DNA of 64,000 bases from an uncultured Candidatus Actinomarina sp. (GTDB lineage Bacteria; Actinomycetota; Acidimicrobiia; Actinomarinales; Actinomarinaceae): assembly GCA_902615855.1 (NCBI GenBank), contig CACMQN010000001.1, forward strand, positions 17,592 through 81,591, in the 5' to 3' direction. The position numbers and the translations under genes are program-made. Below the pieces are notes generated by a model. That model was not told the DNA's origin. It saw nothing but the letters and a program-made list of their open reading frames with translations, and ran no database searches. Shown in pieces: positions 1 to 8,687 of the stretch; the stretch's first letter is position 1; each line of letters begins with the position of its first letter.

Positions 1-390
1 CTGTTCTCCGTGAAGCCATAAAATATTTTGGTCTGTATGTAATTTAGCAATAGCAAACAATGATCCAAATAAGTGATCAATATCACCATACTCACCTCCG
101 ATTACAGTTACATCTTTGATTTTTAAATCTATTATGTGGCTTAATGCAATTTCAAAATCTGTATAGTCTTTATTTTTTTCATACTCCAAAATGTCAATTC
201 TATCTTTATTTACTCTGTCATATGTTTTTGTACTTATGGAATCAAGATCGCCAATAATCAAATCAGGCTTTAAAAATAATTTGTAAGCATGTTCAGCTCC
301 GGAATCAACAGCGACAATATAGTCAAATTTCTCTATTTGATCTCTATTTGTCGTGTTATCACCACCATTAATGATTAATGCATTTTTCAT
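1..390 (-). CDS. thiN: Thiamine pyrophosphokinase, 3' end cut by window edge
   Basis: This gene would transfer pyrophosphate from ATP to thiamine, giving thiamine diphosphate in the cytosol. I translated 130 codons from an ATG at 388-390 down to the window edge, so the C-terminal part is missing. The visible part carries the family signatures: VAVDSGAEHA near residue 30, DLIIGDLDSIS near 49-59, and KDYTDFEIAL near 80-89, where the Asp residues bind Mg-ATP. The gene follows the ATP-grasp gene after a 23-base gap on the same strand, so the two are probably cotranscribed. The family call is firm. The thiN symbol is by family, and the substrate is inferred. Confidence 0.82.
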   Translation of the reverse strand, partial: MKNALIINGGDNTTNRDQIEKFDYIVAVDSGAEHAYKLFLKPDLIIGDLDSISTKTYDRVNKDRIDILEYEKNKDYTDFEIALSHIIDLKIKDVTVIGGEYGDIDHLFGSLFAIAKLHTDQNILWLHGEQ

Positions 391-413
391 ATTTTATTGA
401 AGGTTATCATACT

Positions 414-1595
414 TTATTTGATAATCGGATTGGCTAAATCCAAAGCTAAAGTTAGGGACTCCATTACTTTTTCTTTGCTATCTCCCTGTGAAAAAACAAA
501 ACCTAAATATTTATCTCCAAAAGGTGGTTCTAAAAGATTTGAGTTTTCAGATACAGTAATCTCAACCCCAGAAACATTAGGTATACTTTCAAGTTCATTC
601 TTATTGATCGAGATAAATTTTCCCGATATTGGTGTTGGTATCATTAGTACTCCTACAAAATTACTGAGTAGATCAATACTCTTTAATTCATTATTTAAGA
701 ATGCGTGAAGTGCAATTTCTTCAAGTGAAGTTTTAAACAAACCAAAACTTAAGCATCTTGAACATAAACCACCAATCATTCTTGGATTTATCTCAATTAT
801 GAATATTTCCTTATTATGTATTTTAAATTCAACATGTACTGGTCCATTTTCAAGACCTAATTTTTTACAAGCTTTTCCAATTAAATTAACTATTTCTTTT
901 TGAGTTTTATCTGGTATTTCTGTTGGAGCAATATATAAAGATTCTTCGAAGTAAGGCTCTTTATAATTAATTGGCTTGTCAAATATAACTATCTTATTTA
1001 ATTCAGAATTAATTAAATTTCCTTCTAATGCATACTCACTTCCATCGACAAATTCTTCGATAATTAAATCCTGATCTGAACAGTCTTGCATTAATTTTTC
1101 CACCTCAGCTTTGTTTTCTTGAAAACTTTGAACTTTTATAACACTTTTACTGGCTGTGCCATAAATAGGTTTTAATACAGAGGTTCCATTTTCATTTATA
1201 AATTTCTCTATATCTTCAATTTTATTCACGATTGCATTTTGAATTTTTATTTCAGATATTGAATTAAATATGTTTCTTGATTCAAATTTGTTCATCGCAG
1301 AATTAATTGATTTAGTGTTATTACCTTTAGCCTTCAGTAAATCTACGAGATATGCAGAAAATTTAAGAGCACTATGGTCTACTGGAAGTATATGAGTTAC
1401 ATCTTGAAGTTTTTCTTTTACATCATCCTCTAATTCCTCATCAAAACTATGAATTATTACTGTATCTGAGAATTGACCGGAAACCTGCTGGCTATCTGTA
1501 ATTACTAAGAAATCAAGATCTAGTTTTTCAGCTGATGTAACAAAATCGTTTGATTTATAGCTATTTTCTGGAATAACAAGTAATAGTTTCTTCAT
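414..1595 (-). CDS. ATP-grasp domain ligase, substrate unknown
   Basis: A 393-residue ATP-grasp enzyme, likely joining a carboxylate to an amine through an acyl-phosphate. The first ~100 residues look like the preATP-grasp fold. The ATP-grasp core follows: LKPIYGTASKS near 141-151 (nucleotide-binding Lys142), IIEEFVDGSEYALEG at 178-192, and HVEFKIHNKEIFIIEINPR at 254-272, where Glu256, Glu268 and Asn270 are the expected Mg ligands. Layout and length resemble stand-alone L-amino-acid ligases and carbamoyl-phosphate-synthase-like proteins, but nothing identifies the substrates. It lies 23 bases upstream of the thiamine pyrophosphokinase gene and diverges from nfuA with only 40 bases between start codons. 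Confidence 0.7.
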   Translation of the reverse strand: MKKLLLVIPENSYKSNDFVTSAEKLDLDFLVITDSQQVSGQFSDTVIIHSFDEELEDDVKEKLQDVTHILPVDHSALKFSAYLVDLLKAKGNNTKSINSAMNKFESRNIFNSISEIKIQNAIVNKIEDIEKFINENGTSVLKPIYGTASKSVIKVQSFQENKAEVEKLMQDCSDQDLIIEEFVDGSEYALEGNLINSELNKIVIFDKPINYKEPYFEESLYIAPTEIPDKTQKEIVNLIGKACKKLGLENGPVHVEFKIHNKEIFIIEINPRMIGGLCSRCLSFGLFKTSLEEIALHAFLNNELKSIDLLSNFVGVLMIPTPISGKFISINKNELESIPNVSGVEITVSENSNLLEPPFGDKYLGFVFSQGDSKEKVMESLTLALDLANPIIK

Positions 1596-1635
1596 ATTTA
1601 TTTACACATATCTTGAGCTTACTAATATTAAGTAT

Positions 1636-2268
1636 ATGACTGACGAATTTAAATTCAATATTGGTGATACCGCCGTTTCTAAAATTCTTGAATTGAGAGA
1701 GCAAGAGCCAGGTGAAAAAGATTATGCCTTATTTCTGCAAATAGATGGTGTCCAAGGAAATCAATATACTTACGACTTAAGTTTCCTTGACTTAGATCAG
1801 GCAAGACCAGATGATAAAAGAATAGAATTTGGTGAACTTTCCGTAGTTATTGCCAGTAAAGATGTTGATAATTTTAACGGAGCAAGCCTTGACATGTCAG
1901 ACGATCCAGACGCTCCTGGATTGACAATGGATAATCCAAACACTCCAAGCCCAGCAATGTTTGGCAATCCTGAAGACATGCCTGAACTTACAGGTGAGCT
2001 AGCAGAGAAAGTACAGACAGTTTTAGAGAGTCAGATAAATCCTGCAATAGCCTCTCACGGTGGTCAAGCAAGCCTTGTAGGAGTAGAAGGCCAAGATGTT
2101 TATCTTAGACTTGGTGGTGGTTGTCAAGGATGCGGTATGGCACAAGTAACTCTTACACAAGGTATTGAAAAGGCATTAAGAGATGCAGTACCAGAGATAG
2201 GTAATATTATTGATGCAACTGATCACGCATCTGGATCAAATCCTTATTTTGAATCTTCAAAGAAGTAA
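1636..2268 (+). CDS. nfuA: NfuA-type iron-sulfur cluster carrier
   Basis: A 210-residue scaffold or carrier that would pass 4Fe-4S clusters to client enzymes in the cytosol. The N-terminal ~85 residues resemble an A-type (IscA/HesB-like) domain without its cluster cysteines, as is usual in NfuA. A Pro/Asp-rich linker covers about 86-118. The NifU-like C-terminal domain (about 120-195) contains GGGCQGCGMAQ, with the cluster-binding pair Cys163 and Cys166. Clients in this window could include IspG, CofG/CofH and the 4-hydroxybutyryl-CoA dehydratase-like protein. It converges with the MDR gene, whose stop lies directly next to this one. Confidence 0.85.
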   Translation: MTDEFKFNIGDTAVSKILELREQEPGEKDYALFLQIDGVQGNQYTYDLSFLDLDQARPDDKRIEFGELSVVIASKDVDNFNGASLDMSDDPDAPGLTMDNPNTPSPAMFGNPEDMPELTGELAEKVQTVLESQINPAIASHGGQASLVGVEGQDVYLRLGGGCQGCGMAQVTLTQGIEKALRDAVPEIGNIIDATDHASGSNPYFESSKK

Positions 2269-3240
2269 TTAAAAGCTAATAACTGTTTTTCCTATATTTT
2301 TACGAGATAAGAAATTTTCTAATGCAAGGGGAGTTTCTTCAATTGTGTGAATATTTTTTGGCTCAATATTTAATTCACCTTTTTCAATAAAACTTAAGAG
2401 TTCCCCAAAATCTTCTGCCGTTTCTTCCGGTGAAGTTGTTGTCCATCGTCCCCACCACACTCCAACTATCGAAACACCTTTTACCAAAGTTAGATTAAGA
2501 GGTATCTTTGGAATGTTTCCATCTGTAAAACCAATTACAAGTAGCCTCCCATTCCAAGCTGTAGCCCTCAAAGCTTGCTCAGTCACATTACCACCAACTG
2601 GGTCCATGACCACATCAACACCATTTCCATTAGTTAGCTCTTTTGTTGTTTCCTTTAAATCGACTTGGTCATATCGTATAATTTGATCTGCACCCAATGA
2701 TTTTACGTATTCTTCTTTTTCATCACTTCCAACTGCACATATTGTCTTTACACCCATAACTTTTGCCAATTGGATAGTTGCAGTTCCAATTCCACCTGCA
2801 GCACCAAGAACAAGTAAACTTTCACCCTTCTGTATATTTGCCCTTCTTTTTAATGCGTAATAACAAGTTCCGTAGTTTATTGGTAAGCTTGCTCCAGCAT
2901 AGGAATCTACTGCTTCAGATACCGGTATAACTAAACTTTTATGAACACTTACATATTCTGCAAAACCACCCATTGGAGGTAAAGCTATAACTTTTGTACC
3001 AATCTTAATTTCAACATCTTCTCCAATTCCTTCTACAATCCCACAAACTTCTGTTCCAGGCGTAAATGGTGGGTCCATAACAATCTGATATTTTCCTTGT
3101 ACCATCAGTGCATCCGGAAAATTTACACCTGCAGCTTCAACTTTTATTAATACTTCATTTTTTTGGGGTTCTGGGATAGGATTATCTTTAATTTCAAGGA
3201 GATTAGGTTCACCAAGTGTTGTACAAACTACAGCTTTCAT
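2269..3240 (-). CDS. MDR-family NAD(P)H:quinone or enoyl-CoA oxidoreductase
   Basis: A 323-residue medium-chain dehydrogenase/reductase of the quinone-oxidoreductase branch. The N-terminal GroES-like domain has no zinc-ligand pattern. The cofactor-binding fold carries VLGAAGGIGTATIQLAK at 144-160. Proteins of this branch reduce quinones or the double bond of enals and enoyl-CoAs. It is the last gene of the minus-strand operon and shares one base with the upstream dehydratase-like gene (its ATG begins at 3240). That placement suggests an enoyl-thioester or enal substrate from the same pathway, which is inference. It is too short and lacks the extra domain expected of crotonyl-CoA carboxylase/reductase. 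Confidence 0.75.
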   Translation of the reverse strand: MKAVVCTTLGEPNLLEIKDNPIPEPQKNEVLIKVEAAGVNFPDALMVQGKYQIVMDPPFTPGTEVCGIVEGIGEDVEIKIGTKVIALPPMGGFAEYVSVHKSLVIPVSEAVDSYAGASLPINYGTCYYALKRRANIQKGESLLVLGAAGGIGTATIQLAKVMGVKTICAVGSDEKEEYVKSLGADQIIRYDQVDLKETTKELTNGNGVDVVMDPVGGNVTEQALRATAWNGRLLVIGFTDGNIPKIPLNLTLVKGVSIVGVWWGRWTTTSPEETAEDFGELLSFIEKGELNIEPKNIHTIEETPLALENFLSRKNIGKTVISF

Positions 3241-4694
3241 TACTCTTCTCTTTTAATGATTCCAGACAACTTTTTTGCAAAGTTCTTCTTTTCTTCAATA
3301 TCAACTTTTCTTGAAATTTGGATTCTTTGTGCTTGAGGGGATCCAGCTCCATGCATAGACTCAGTTAAATAAGCTACAGCATTTCTTCCTAAAGTCATAT
3401 TTTCTATTAGTCTCAACATTTTGACACGATCTTCAGTATTTATATCTTCTTTACCTTTTAAGTATTTTTTGAGATTTGGGGACATGTCACTTTCGTGAAT
3501 GTCAATTCCTGAGGGCATTGAAGCAACCAATCCTCCCGCAAGATCTTGTGCTAATCTTCCAATTTCATATGTTTCTTTTGTTACATGTTGCTTACAAACA
3601 TTTGCCAGTAAATCGTCATTGATAAAGTTTCCACTTTTAGTTTCTTTTCCTTGTAATGATGAAGCAATTCCCGTCGCGTAAATTGTTTCATTCAATTTAT
3701 TCATCTCAACTAATTTTTCTTTGATATGTGATTTGTTTTCGACTCCATTGTATTCAGCAATGGTTGCAGCTGCTCCAATCATTACATCTCCTACTCCAGC
3801 TTTACAAACATAAGATCTTCTGTGATAGCATGTAAATCGTTCAACCAACATTGCTGCAAAATCGTATTCACCATCCATAAATATGTATTCATTCGGTATA
3901 AACACATTGTCAAAAATTACCATTGCTTCCTGGCCAGCAAAGTACTTATTGCCAACATCGTACTCACCAGGCTCCATACTTCTTGTGTCACATGATTGAC
4001 GCCCATATATGTAAGTTATTCCTTCAGATTCGATTGGTAGCGCTCCAACTATTGCATAATCTTTATCATCTTCTGTGAGTCTTAAAGTTGGCATGATGAC
4101 CATCCAATGGGAATTTAAACAACCTGTCTGGTGAGCTTTTGCTCCAGAAACGTACACACCTTTTTTGTCTCGTTTCACAACTCTGAGATATAAATCTTGG
4201 TCTGCCTGTTGATGTGGTGGTTTTGATCTATCACCTTTGACATCAGTCATTGCGCCACCAATAACCAGATTGGATTCATGCATTTTTGTTAAGAAGCTTA
4301 TAAATTTTTTGTGATAATCAGTCTTATATTTCTCATCAATTTCGTAGGTTACTGAATGAAGAGCATTAAATGCATCCATACCAACACATCTTTGAAAACA
4401 AGTCCCAGTTAATTGTCCCAACTTTCTTTGCATTTCGTTTTGTAGATATAAATCTTGATTATTTTCAGCAATATGTAAAAACCTATTAATTGGCTCATTG
4501 GTATAAGGAGATATTGCAGATGCTAATTCAGGTTCTTTCTCAGCAAGAGCATAGGTCTCAGCCATTGCTTCTATGCTTGGCTTTATTATCGGATGTGTCA
4601 ATGGATCTACTACAAGCTCACCCATTAAGTAGATTGTTAGGTCTCTGTTTTTAAGAGATTCTAGATAGTCAGCTTTTGTATGAATTTTTTCCAT
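3240..4694 (-). CDS. 4-hydroxybutyryl-CoA dehydratase / vinylacetyl-CoA isomerase-like
   Basis: A 484-residue member of the HpaB/AbfD flavoprotein family. AbfD enzymes use FAD and a 4Fe-4S cluster to convert 4-hydroxybutyryl-CoA to crotonyl-CoA. The AbfD-type cluster ligands are present and absent from ordinary 4-hydroxyphenylacetate hydroxylases: Cys99 and Cys103 (GTCFQRC), then His291, Tyr295 and Cys297 in CYHRRSYVCKAGVGD. From memory, the clostridial enzyme has His292, Tyr296 and Cys299, so the Tyr-to-Cys spacing here looks one residue shorter. AKAHQTGCLNSHWMV at 185-199 is also typical. The gene sits between a thiolase and an MDR reductase in one operon, consistent with conversion onward to acetyl-CoA. 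Confidence 0.78.
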   Translation of the reverse strand: MEKIHTKADYLESLKNRDLTIYLMGELVVDPLTHPIIKPSIEAMAETYALAEKEPELASAISPYTNEPINRFLHIAENNQDLYLQNEMQRKLGQLTGTCFQRCVGMDAFNALHSVTYEIDEKYKTDYHKKFISFLTKMHESNLVIGGAMTDVKGDRSKPPHQQADQDLYLRVVKRDKKGVYVSGAKAHQTGCLNSHWMVIMPTLRLTEDDKDYAIVGALPIESEGITYIYGRQSCDTRSMEPGEYDVGNKYFAGQEAMVIFDNVFIPNEYIFMDGEYDFAAMLVERFTCYHRRSYVCKAGVGDVMIGAAATIAEYNGVENKSHIKEKLVEMNKLNETIYATGIASSLQGKETKSGNFINDDLLANVCKQHVTKETYEIGRLAQDLAGGLVASMPSGIDIHESDMSPNLKKYLKGKEDINTEDRVKMLRLIENMTLGRNAVAYLTESMHGAGSPQAQRIQISRKVDIEEKKNFAKKLSGIIKREE

Positions 4695-4748
4695 ACAACA
4701 TTATAAATTGTAAGATTGTGATTTAAAATTTAGTTAGAAATTTAAAAT

Positions 4749-5927
4749 TTAGATAACTTCAAATAAACCAGCTGCACCCATACCACCACCGACACACATA
4801 GTTACAACTACGAATTTTGCGTTTCTTCTTTTACCCTCTATTAATGCATGCATCGTCATTCTTGCACCAGTCATTCCATAGGGATGGCCTATTGATATTG
4901 AACCACCATTAACGTTATATATGCTGTTGTCAATACCAAGCTCGTCTCTACAATATAAAGTTTGAACAGCAAACGCTTCATTTAGTTCCCAGAGGTCTAT
5001 ATCTTCAATTTTTAAGTTGAATTTGTTTAGTAAATCTGGAACTGCGTATACAGGACCTATTCCCATTTCCTCTGGAGCTAATGCTGATACAGTCATGCCT
5101 CGATAATATCCAAGCGGTTCCAGGTTTCTTTTTTCTGCTTCACTTGCTTCCATTAAAACAACAGAAGCTGAACCATCTGATAATTGTGAAGCATTTCCAG
5201 CTGTAATGAACTTTCCTTCTCCATAAACTGGAGGAAGAGAGGATAGACCCTCTAAATTGGTCTCTGGTCTATTTCCCTCATCTTTTGTTAATTCAACCTC
5301 TTCATCAGAAACTTCACCGGTTTCTTTATTTTTGACACTTTTTGTTGTAGTTGTTGAAATAATCTCGTCATCAAACTTGTTATCCTCTTGAGCAGCTGCA
5401 GTTCTTTGTTGACTTTGTAATGAATATTCATCCTGATATTCTCTTGTAATATTATATTTTTCAGCAACAAAATCAGCAGTTTCGATCATAGGCATATAAG
5501 CGTTATCAGCAAGTTTTACGACGTTTGGATCTGGAGCAAATCGCAATTCAGCAGTTTGAACCAACGATATAGATTCAACACCGCCTGCAACAACAACATT
5601 CATATTGTCTGTCATTATTTGTTTTGCACCAGTAGCAATGGCCATTAGGCCAGAAGAACATTGTCTATCTATTGTCATTCCTGGAACAGTAATTGGTAAT
5701 CCTGCTGCGATTCCACTTAGTCTTCCAATGTTCAATGCTTGTGAACCTTGTTGTTGAGCACAACCCATAATGACATCTTCTATTTCATTTGGATCAACAT
5801 TTGCTCTTTCAACAGCTTCTTTGATTGAATAAGAACCTAATGTAGGAGCATCTGTTTTGTTGTATGCTCCACGATAAGCTTTTCCAATAGGTGTTCTTGC
5901 TGCTGATACTATTACTGCTTCTCTCAT
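4749..5927 (-). CDS. Acetyl-CoA C-acyltransferase (thiolase)
   Basis: A 392-residue thiolase that would cleave a 3-ketoacyl-CoA with CoA to release acetyl-CoA. All catalytic elements are visible: the acylated cysteine Cys90 in DRQCSSG, the [10 protein letters not shown] motif with His348, and the second active-site cysteine Cys378 in [11 protein letters not shown]. Length and start ([18 protein letters not shown]) match the FadA/AtoB class, so no alternative start is needed. It lies 17 bases after the MaoC gene and 54 bases before the dehydratase-like gene. In context it is the natural last step after 4-hydroxybutyryl-CoA, crotonyl-CoA and acetoacetyl-CoA. Chain-length preference cannot be read from the sequence. 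Confidence 0.92.
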   Translation of the reverse strand: MREAVIVSAARTPIGKAYRGAYNKTDAPTLGSYSIKEAVERANVDPNEIEDVIMGCAQQQGSQALNIGRLSGIAAGLPITVPGMTIDRQCSSGLMAIATGAKQIMTDNMNVVVAGGVESISLVQTAELRFAPDPNVVKLADNAYMPMIETADFVAEKYNITREYQDEYSLQSQQRTAAAQEDNKFDDEIISTTTTKSVKNKETGEVSDEEVELTKDEGNRPETNLEGLSSLPPVYGEGKFITAGNASQLSDGSASVVLMEASEAEKRNLEPLGYYRGMTVSALAPEEMGIGPVYAVPDLLNKFNLKIEDIDLWELNEAFAVQTLYCRDELGIDNSIYNVNGGSISIGHPYGMTGARMTMHALIEGKRRNAKFVVVTMCVGGGMGAAGLFEVI

Positions 5928-5944
5928 CTTTAGTCTTCTTTCTT

Positions 5945-6406
5945 CTATTCTGTAATTATAAATAAAGTTAAAGGCTCAACAATAGCTGCTGGTTTATCTT
6001 TACCCTCTATTTCAATTGTAGCAGTATGCTTTACCAACCATCTACCAGCTTTTTTGTACTGGACATCTGACAAAACAAATCTCCCTCTAATCTTGCTATT
6101 TACTGGCACAGCTTCCATGAAACGAACTTTATCAAGTCCGTAATTAATTGCCATTTGAACATTTTCTGGCATGACAGTGTTGTCGGCAGATAAGTAAGTT
6201 ATCATACTCAATGTCAGGAATCCATGAGCTATTGTAGTTCCCCACGGAGTGCTTTTAGCCATTTCTTCATCAACATGAATAAATTGATGATCGTTTGTAC
6301 CTTCTGCAAATTGATTTATCCTATCTTGATTTATTTCGAACCAGTCTGAAACACCAACCTCTTGACCAATATATTTTTCCATTTCCTCTGCAGGTACAAT
6401 CATCAT
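5945..6406 (-). CDS. MaoC-like (R)-specific enoyl-CoA hydratase
   Basis: A 153-residue single hot-dog-fold protein of the MaoC/PhaJ family, which adds water to trans-2-enoyl-CoA to give (R)-3-hydroxyacyl-CoA. The hydratase motif is visible as [15 protein letters not shown], with the catalytic pair Asp39 and His44, followed by [13 protein letters not shown] at 56-68. The start codon overlaps the stop of the upstream kinase gene (ATGATG at 6401-6406), so translation is coupled. It could hydrate crotonyl-CoA in this operon. Because the neighbouring dehydrogenase family normally takes the (S)-isomer, the partner for that step is not certain. Confidence 0.85.
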   Translation of the reverse strand: MMIVPAEEMEKYIGQEVGVSDWFEINQDRINQFAEGTNDHQFIHVDEEMAKSTPWGTTIAHGFLTLSMITYLSADNTVMPENVQMAINYGLDKVRFMEAVPVNSKIRGRFVLSDVQYKKAGRWLVKHTATIEIEGKDKPAAIVEPLTLFIITE

Positions 6407-7422
6407 GTTATCTCCTCTAATAAATTTTTATTCGCAGCTTTATTTGCAAACTTTATTGTACTGTCCTTAAATGATTCTATTTCATTTTCATTTGTTTTTC
6501 CATATGATCCCATGGAATATCTTATGTAAACCCCTTCCATTATCATTGCATGTTTCCAATAAGATAACCTTGTGTAAAATTCAATATCTTTTAAATCTAG
6601 ATTTGATTCATTTAGATATAATTTAATTACATCCTCACGTGTAGGAAATCCACCAGACAGGGTAGGAGAGTAAATAAACGGTGAATCTTTTTCTTTCTTT
6701 GTATTCCAAGATGCTATAACTGTTCCCATATCTGCAAGCGGATCTCCTAAAGTACAAAGTTCCCAATCCAGTACGGCTGTTACTTTATTATCCTTTACTC
6801 GAACATTATCTAATCTGTAATCTCCATGAACTATTCCAACAGTTTGTTGAGGAGGAATATAATCAAGAAGTAAATTAGTCGCACTTTCTAGTTCTTTTAT
6901 TTCTCTAACTTTTTGAGATTGGAATTGTTTGTTCCATCTGTTTATTTGTCTTACTACGTAATCCTCATGTTTACCTAAATTACTTAATTCTGAATTTATA
7001 ACATTAAAATTGTGTATTTCTGTAAGAGCTTTAATGAATGATTCAGTAATTGTTTTTTTCTGTGATTGGTCATAGCGTTCTGCTACTTGGTCGTTAGCTA
7101 TCGTATCACCATCGATAAATTCCATAATATAAAAATCATCTGTAGATAGCTCCTTATTGTTGTATAGATAGTATGGTTTTGGAACCCTTAAACCATTTTC
7201 ATTTAAAACTTTTAATATTTTATATTCCCGACCCATATTGTGTGCAGATTCTAATTTGAGTCCAAATGGAGGCCGTCTTAATACAAATGTATTTGAATCA
7301 TCAAAAATTTTAAATGTAATATTTGATCTTCCTACTTTAAATTGTTCAAAGTTGAAATCTTCTGAAATATCTACAACCGTAGAAATATATTTCTTTAGTT
7401 TGTCGCTAAAAAAGTCCATCAA
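6403..7422 (-). CDS. APH-like kinase related to the ACAD10/ACAD11 kinase domain
   Basis: A 339-residue aminoglycoside-phosphotransferase-fold kinase. The catalytic loop IVHGDYRLDN (197-206; Asp201, Asn206) and the Mg-binding VLDWELCTLGDPLADMG (217-233; Asp219) match the kinase domain fused to the dehydrogenase in animal ACAD10 and ACAD11. Those kinases phosphorylate the hydroxyl of 4-hydroxyacyl-CoAs so that the dehydrogenase domain can remove it. Here kinase and dehydrogenase are separate, divergent genes 54 bases apart. A 4-hydroxyacyl-CoA substrate is therefore more likely than an antibiotic, but it is inferred from homology and position. It is the first gene of the five-gene minus-strand operon. 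Confidence 0.8.
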   Translation of the reverse strand: MMDFFSDKLKKYISTVVDISEDFNFEQFKVGRSNITFKIFDDSNTFVLRRPPFGLKLESAHNMGREYKILKVLNENGLRVPKPYYLYNNKELSTDDFYIMEFIDGDTIANDQVAERYDQSQKKTITESFIKALTEIHNFNVINSELSNLGKHEDYVVRQINRWNKQFQSQKVREIKELESATNLLLDYIPPQQTVGIVHGDYRLDNVRVKDNKVTAVLDWELCTLGDPLADMGTVIASWNTKKEKDSPFIYSPTLSGGFPTREDVIKLYLNESNLDLKDIEFYTRLSYWKHAMIMEGVYIRYSMGSYGKTNENEIESFKDSTIKFANKAANKNLLEEIT

Positions 7423-7444
7423 ACAACATATTAATGAAAGTTTT

Positions 7445-7472
7445 TTGGTTCAGAAGTTTAAATTGATACAAT
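7445..7472 (+). promoter_or_regulatory. Putative promoter of the ACAD-like gene, possibly leaderless
   Basis: A TACAAT -10 element (7467-7472) follows a TTGGTT -35-like element (7445-7450) after 16 bases. The -10 ends only 4 bases before the ATG at 7477, so transcription would begin at or next to the start codon. No Shine-Dalgarno sequence is present. Leaderless messages are common in Actinomycetota. Read by eye only. Confidence 0.4.
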
Positions 7473-7476
7473 AAGA

Positions 7477-8685
7477 ATGATGGATTTTAATTTCTCTAAA
7501 AAATCACTTGAATTACAAGAAAAGCTAAAAACCTTTTTTGCTGACCATATTTACCCAAATGAGGAGCTCTATGAGAAGGCAATTATTGATTCAGGAGATC
7601 CATTGCATATTCCAGAAATATTAAATGAGCTTAAATCAAAAGCTAAAAGTGAAAATTTGTGGAATTTATTTCTCCCTGACAAGGAATATGGATATGGATT
7701 ATCAAATGTTGACTATGCACCATTAGCTGAGATAACAGGTCATAATTGGTGGGCTCCTGAAGTATTTAATTGCTCTGCCCCTGATACAGGAAATATGGAA
7801 ATTTTAGCCGAGTTTGGAACAGCAGAACAAAAAAAACAATGGCTTGAACCACTTCTTGAAGGAGAAATAAGATCATGCTTTGCAATGACTGAGCCAAATG
7901 TAGCTTCCTCAGATGCTACAAACATAGGAAGTTCAATTGTCAGTGACGGTGACAATTATGTAATTAATGGTCGTAAATGGTGGACTTCAAATGCAATAAA
8001 TCCAAATGCAAAAATATGTATTTTTATGGGTGTGACGAACCCGGATAGTCCTCCATACCAAAGGCAGAGCCAAGTATTAGTTCCTATGGATAGCGAGGGA
8101 CTATCGATAATCAGACCAATGCAAGTATTTGGATATGATGATGGATACACAGGGCATCCAGAGCTTTTATTTGAAAATGTCGTTGTTCCAAAATCTAACA
8201 TCATTGGGGGAGAAGGAATGGGTTTTAAAATAGCTCAAGCTAGGCTTGGGCCTGGAAGAATACATCATTGTATGAGGGCTATCGGAATGGCAGAGAGAGC
8301 ATTATCTCTTATGATCGACCGATCACTTGAAAGAGAAACATTTGGTCAAAAATTAGCTGAACAAGGTGTTATTCAAGATTGGATTGCTCGCTCAAGAATA
8401 AAAATAGAGGAAGCAAGATTATTAACTTTGAAAACTGCATGGCTAATCGATACAGTTGGTAAAGAAGAAGCAAAAATAGAAATCTCATCTATAAAAGTAT
8501 CTGTTGTTGAGGCTGCTTCTTACGTCATCGACAAAGCTATACAAACGTTTGGTGCAATGGGGTTATCCCAAGACACTCCACTAGCTAGGATGTCTGCTGG
8601 AGCTCGTGTATTAAGAATTGCAGATGGACCAGATGAAGTTCATTTAAGATCAATAGCAAGAAGAGAAATTAATAAACATAGATAA
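7477..8685 (+). CDS. ACAD11-like acyl-CoA dehydrogenase
   Basis: A 402-residue FAD-dependent acyl-CoA dehydrogenase. AMTEPNVASSDATN, GRKWWTSNA, GPGRIHHCMRAIG and RIADGPDEVHL are diagnostic of the dehydrogenase half of ACAD10/ACAD11. Where classical enzymes carry the catalytic Glu in a YEG motif, this protein reads ADG (Asp383), as in the ACAD10/11 branch. It diverges from the APH-like kinase gene, so the pair reproduces a split ACAD11. It probably acts on phosphorylated or free 4-hydroxyacyl-CoA and passes electrons to the EtfAB encoded at 32-33.7 kb. The 3-hydroxyacyl-CoA dehydrogenase gene starts 2 bases after its stop. Confidence 0.88.
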   Translation: MMDFNFSKKSLELQEKLKTFFADHIYPNEELYEKAIIDSGDPLHIPEILNELKSKAKSENLWNLFLPDKEYGYGLSNVDYAPLAEITGHNWWAPEVFNCSAPDTGNMEILAEFGTAEQKKQWLEPLLEGEIRSCFAMTEPNVASSDATNIGSSIVSDGDNYVINGRKWWTSNAINPNAKICIFMGVTNPDSPPYQRQSQVLVPMDSEGLSIIRPMQVFGYDDGYTGHPELLFENVVVPKSNIIGGEGMGFKIAQARLGPGRIHHCMRAIGMAERALSLMIDRSLERETFGQKLAEQGVIQDWIARSRIKIEEARLLTLKTAWLIDTVGKEEAKIEISSIKVSVVEAASYVIDKAIQTFGAMGLSQDTPLARMSAGARVLRIADGPDEVHLRSIARREINKHR

Positions 8686-8687
8686 TT

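Noticed and set aside
6403..7422. Aminoglycoside-phosphotransferase fold as an antibiotic resistance gene
   Set aside because: The motif set matches the ACAD10/11-type kinase, and the operon is devoted to acyl-CoA chemistry.
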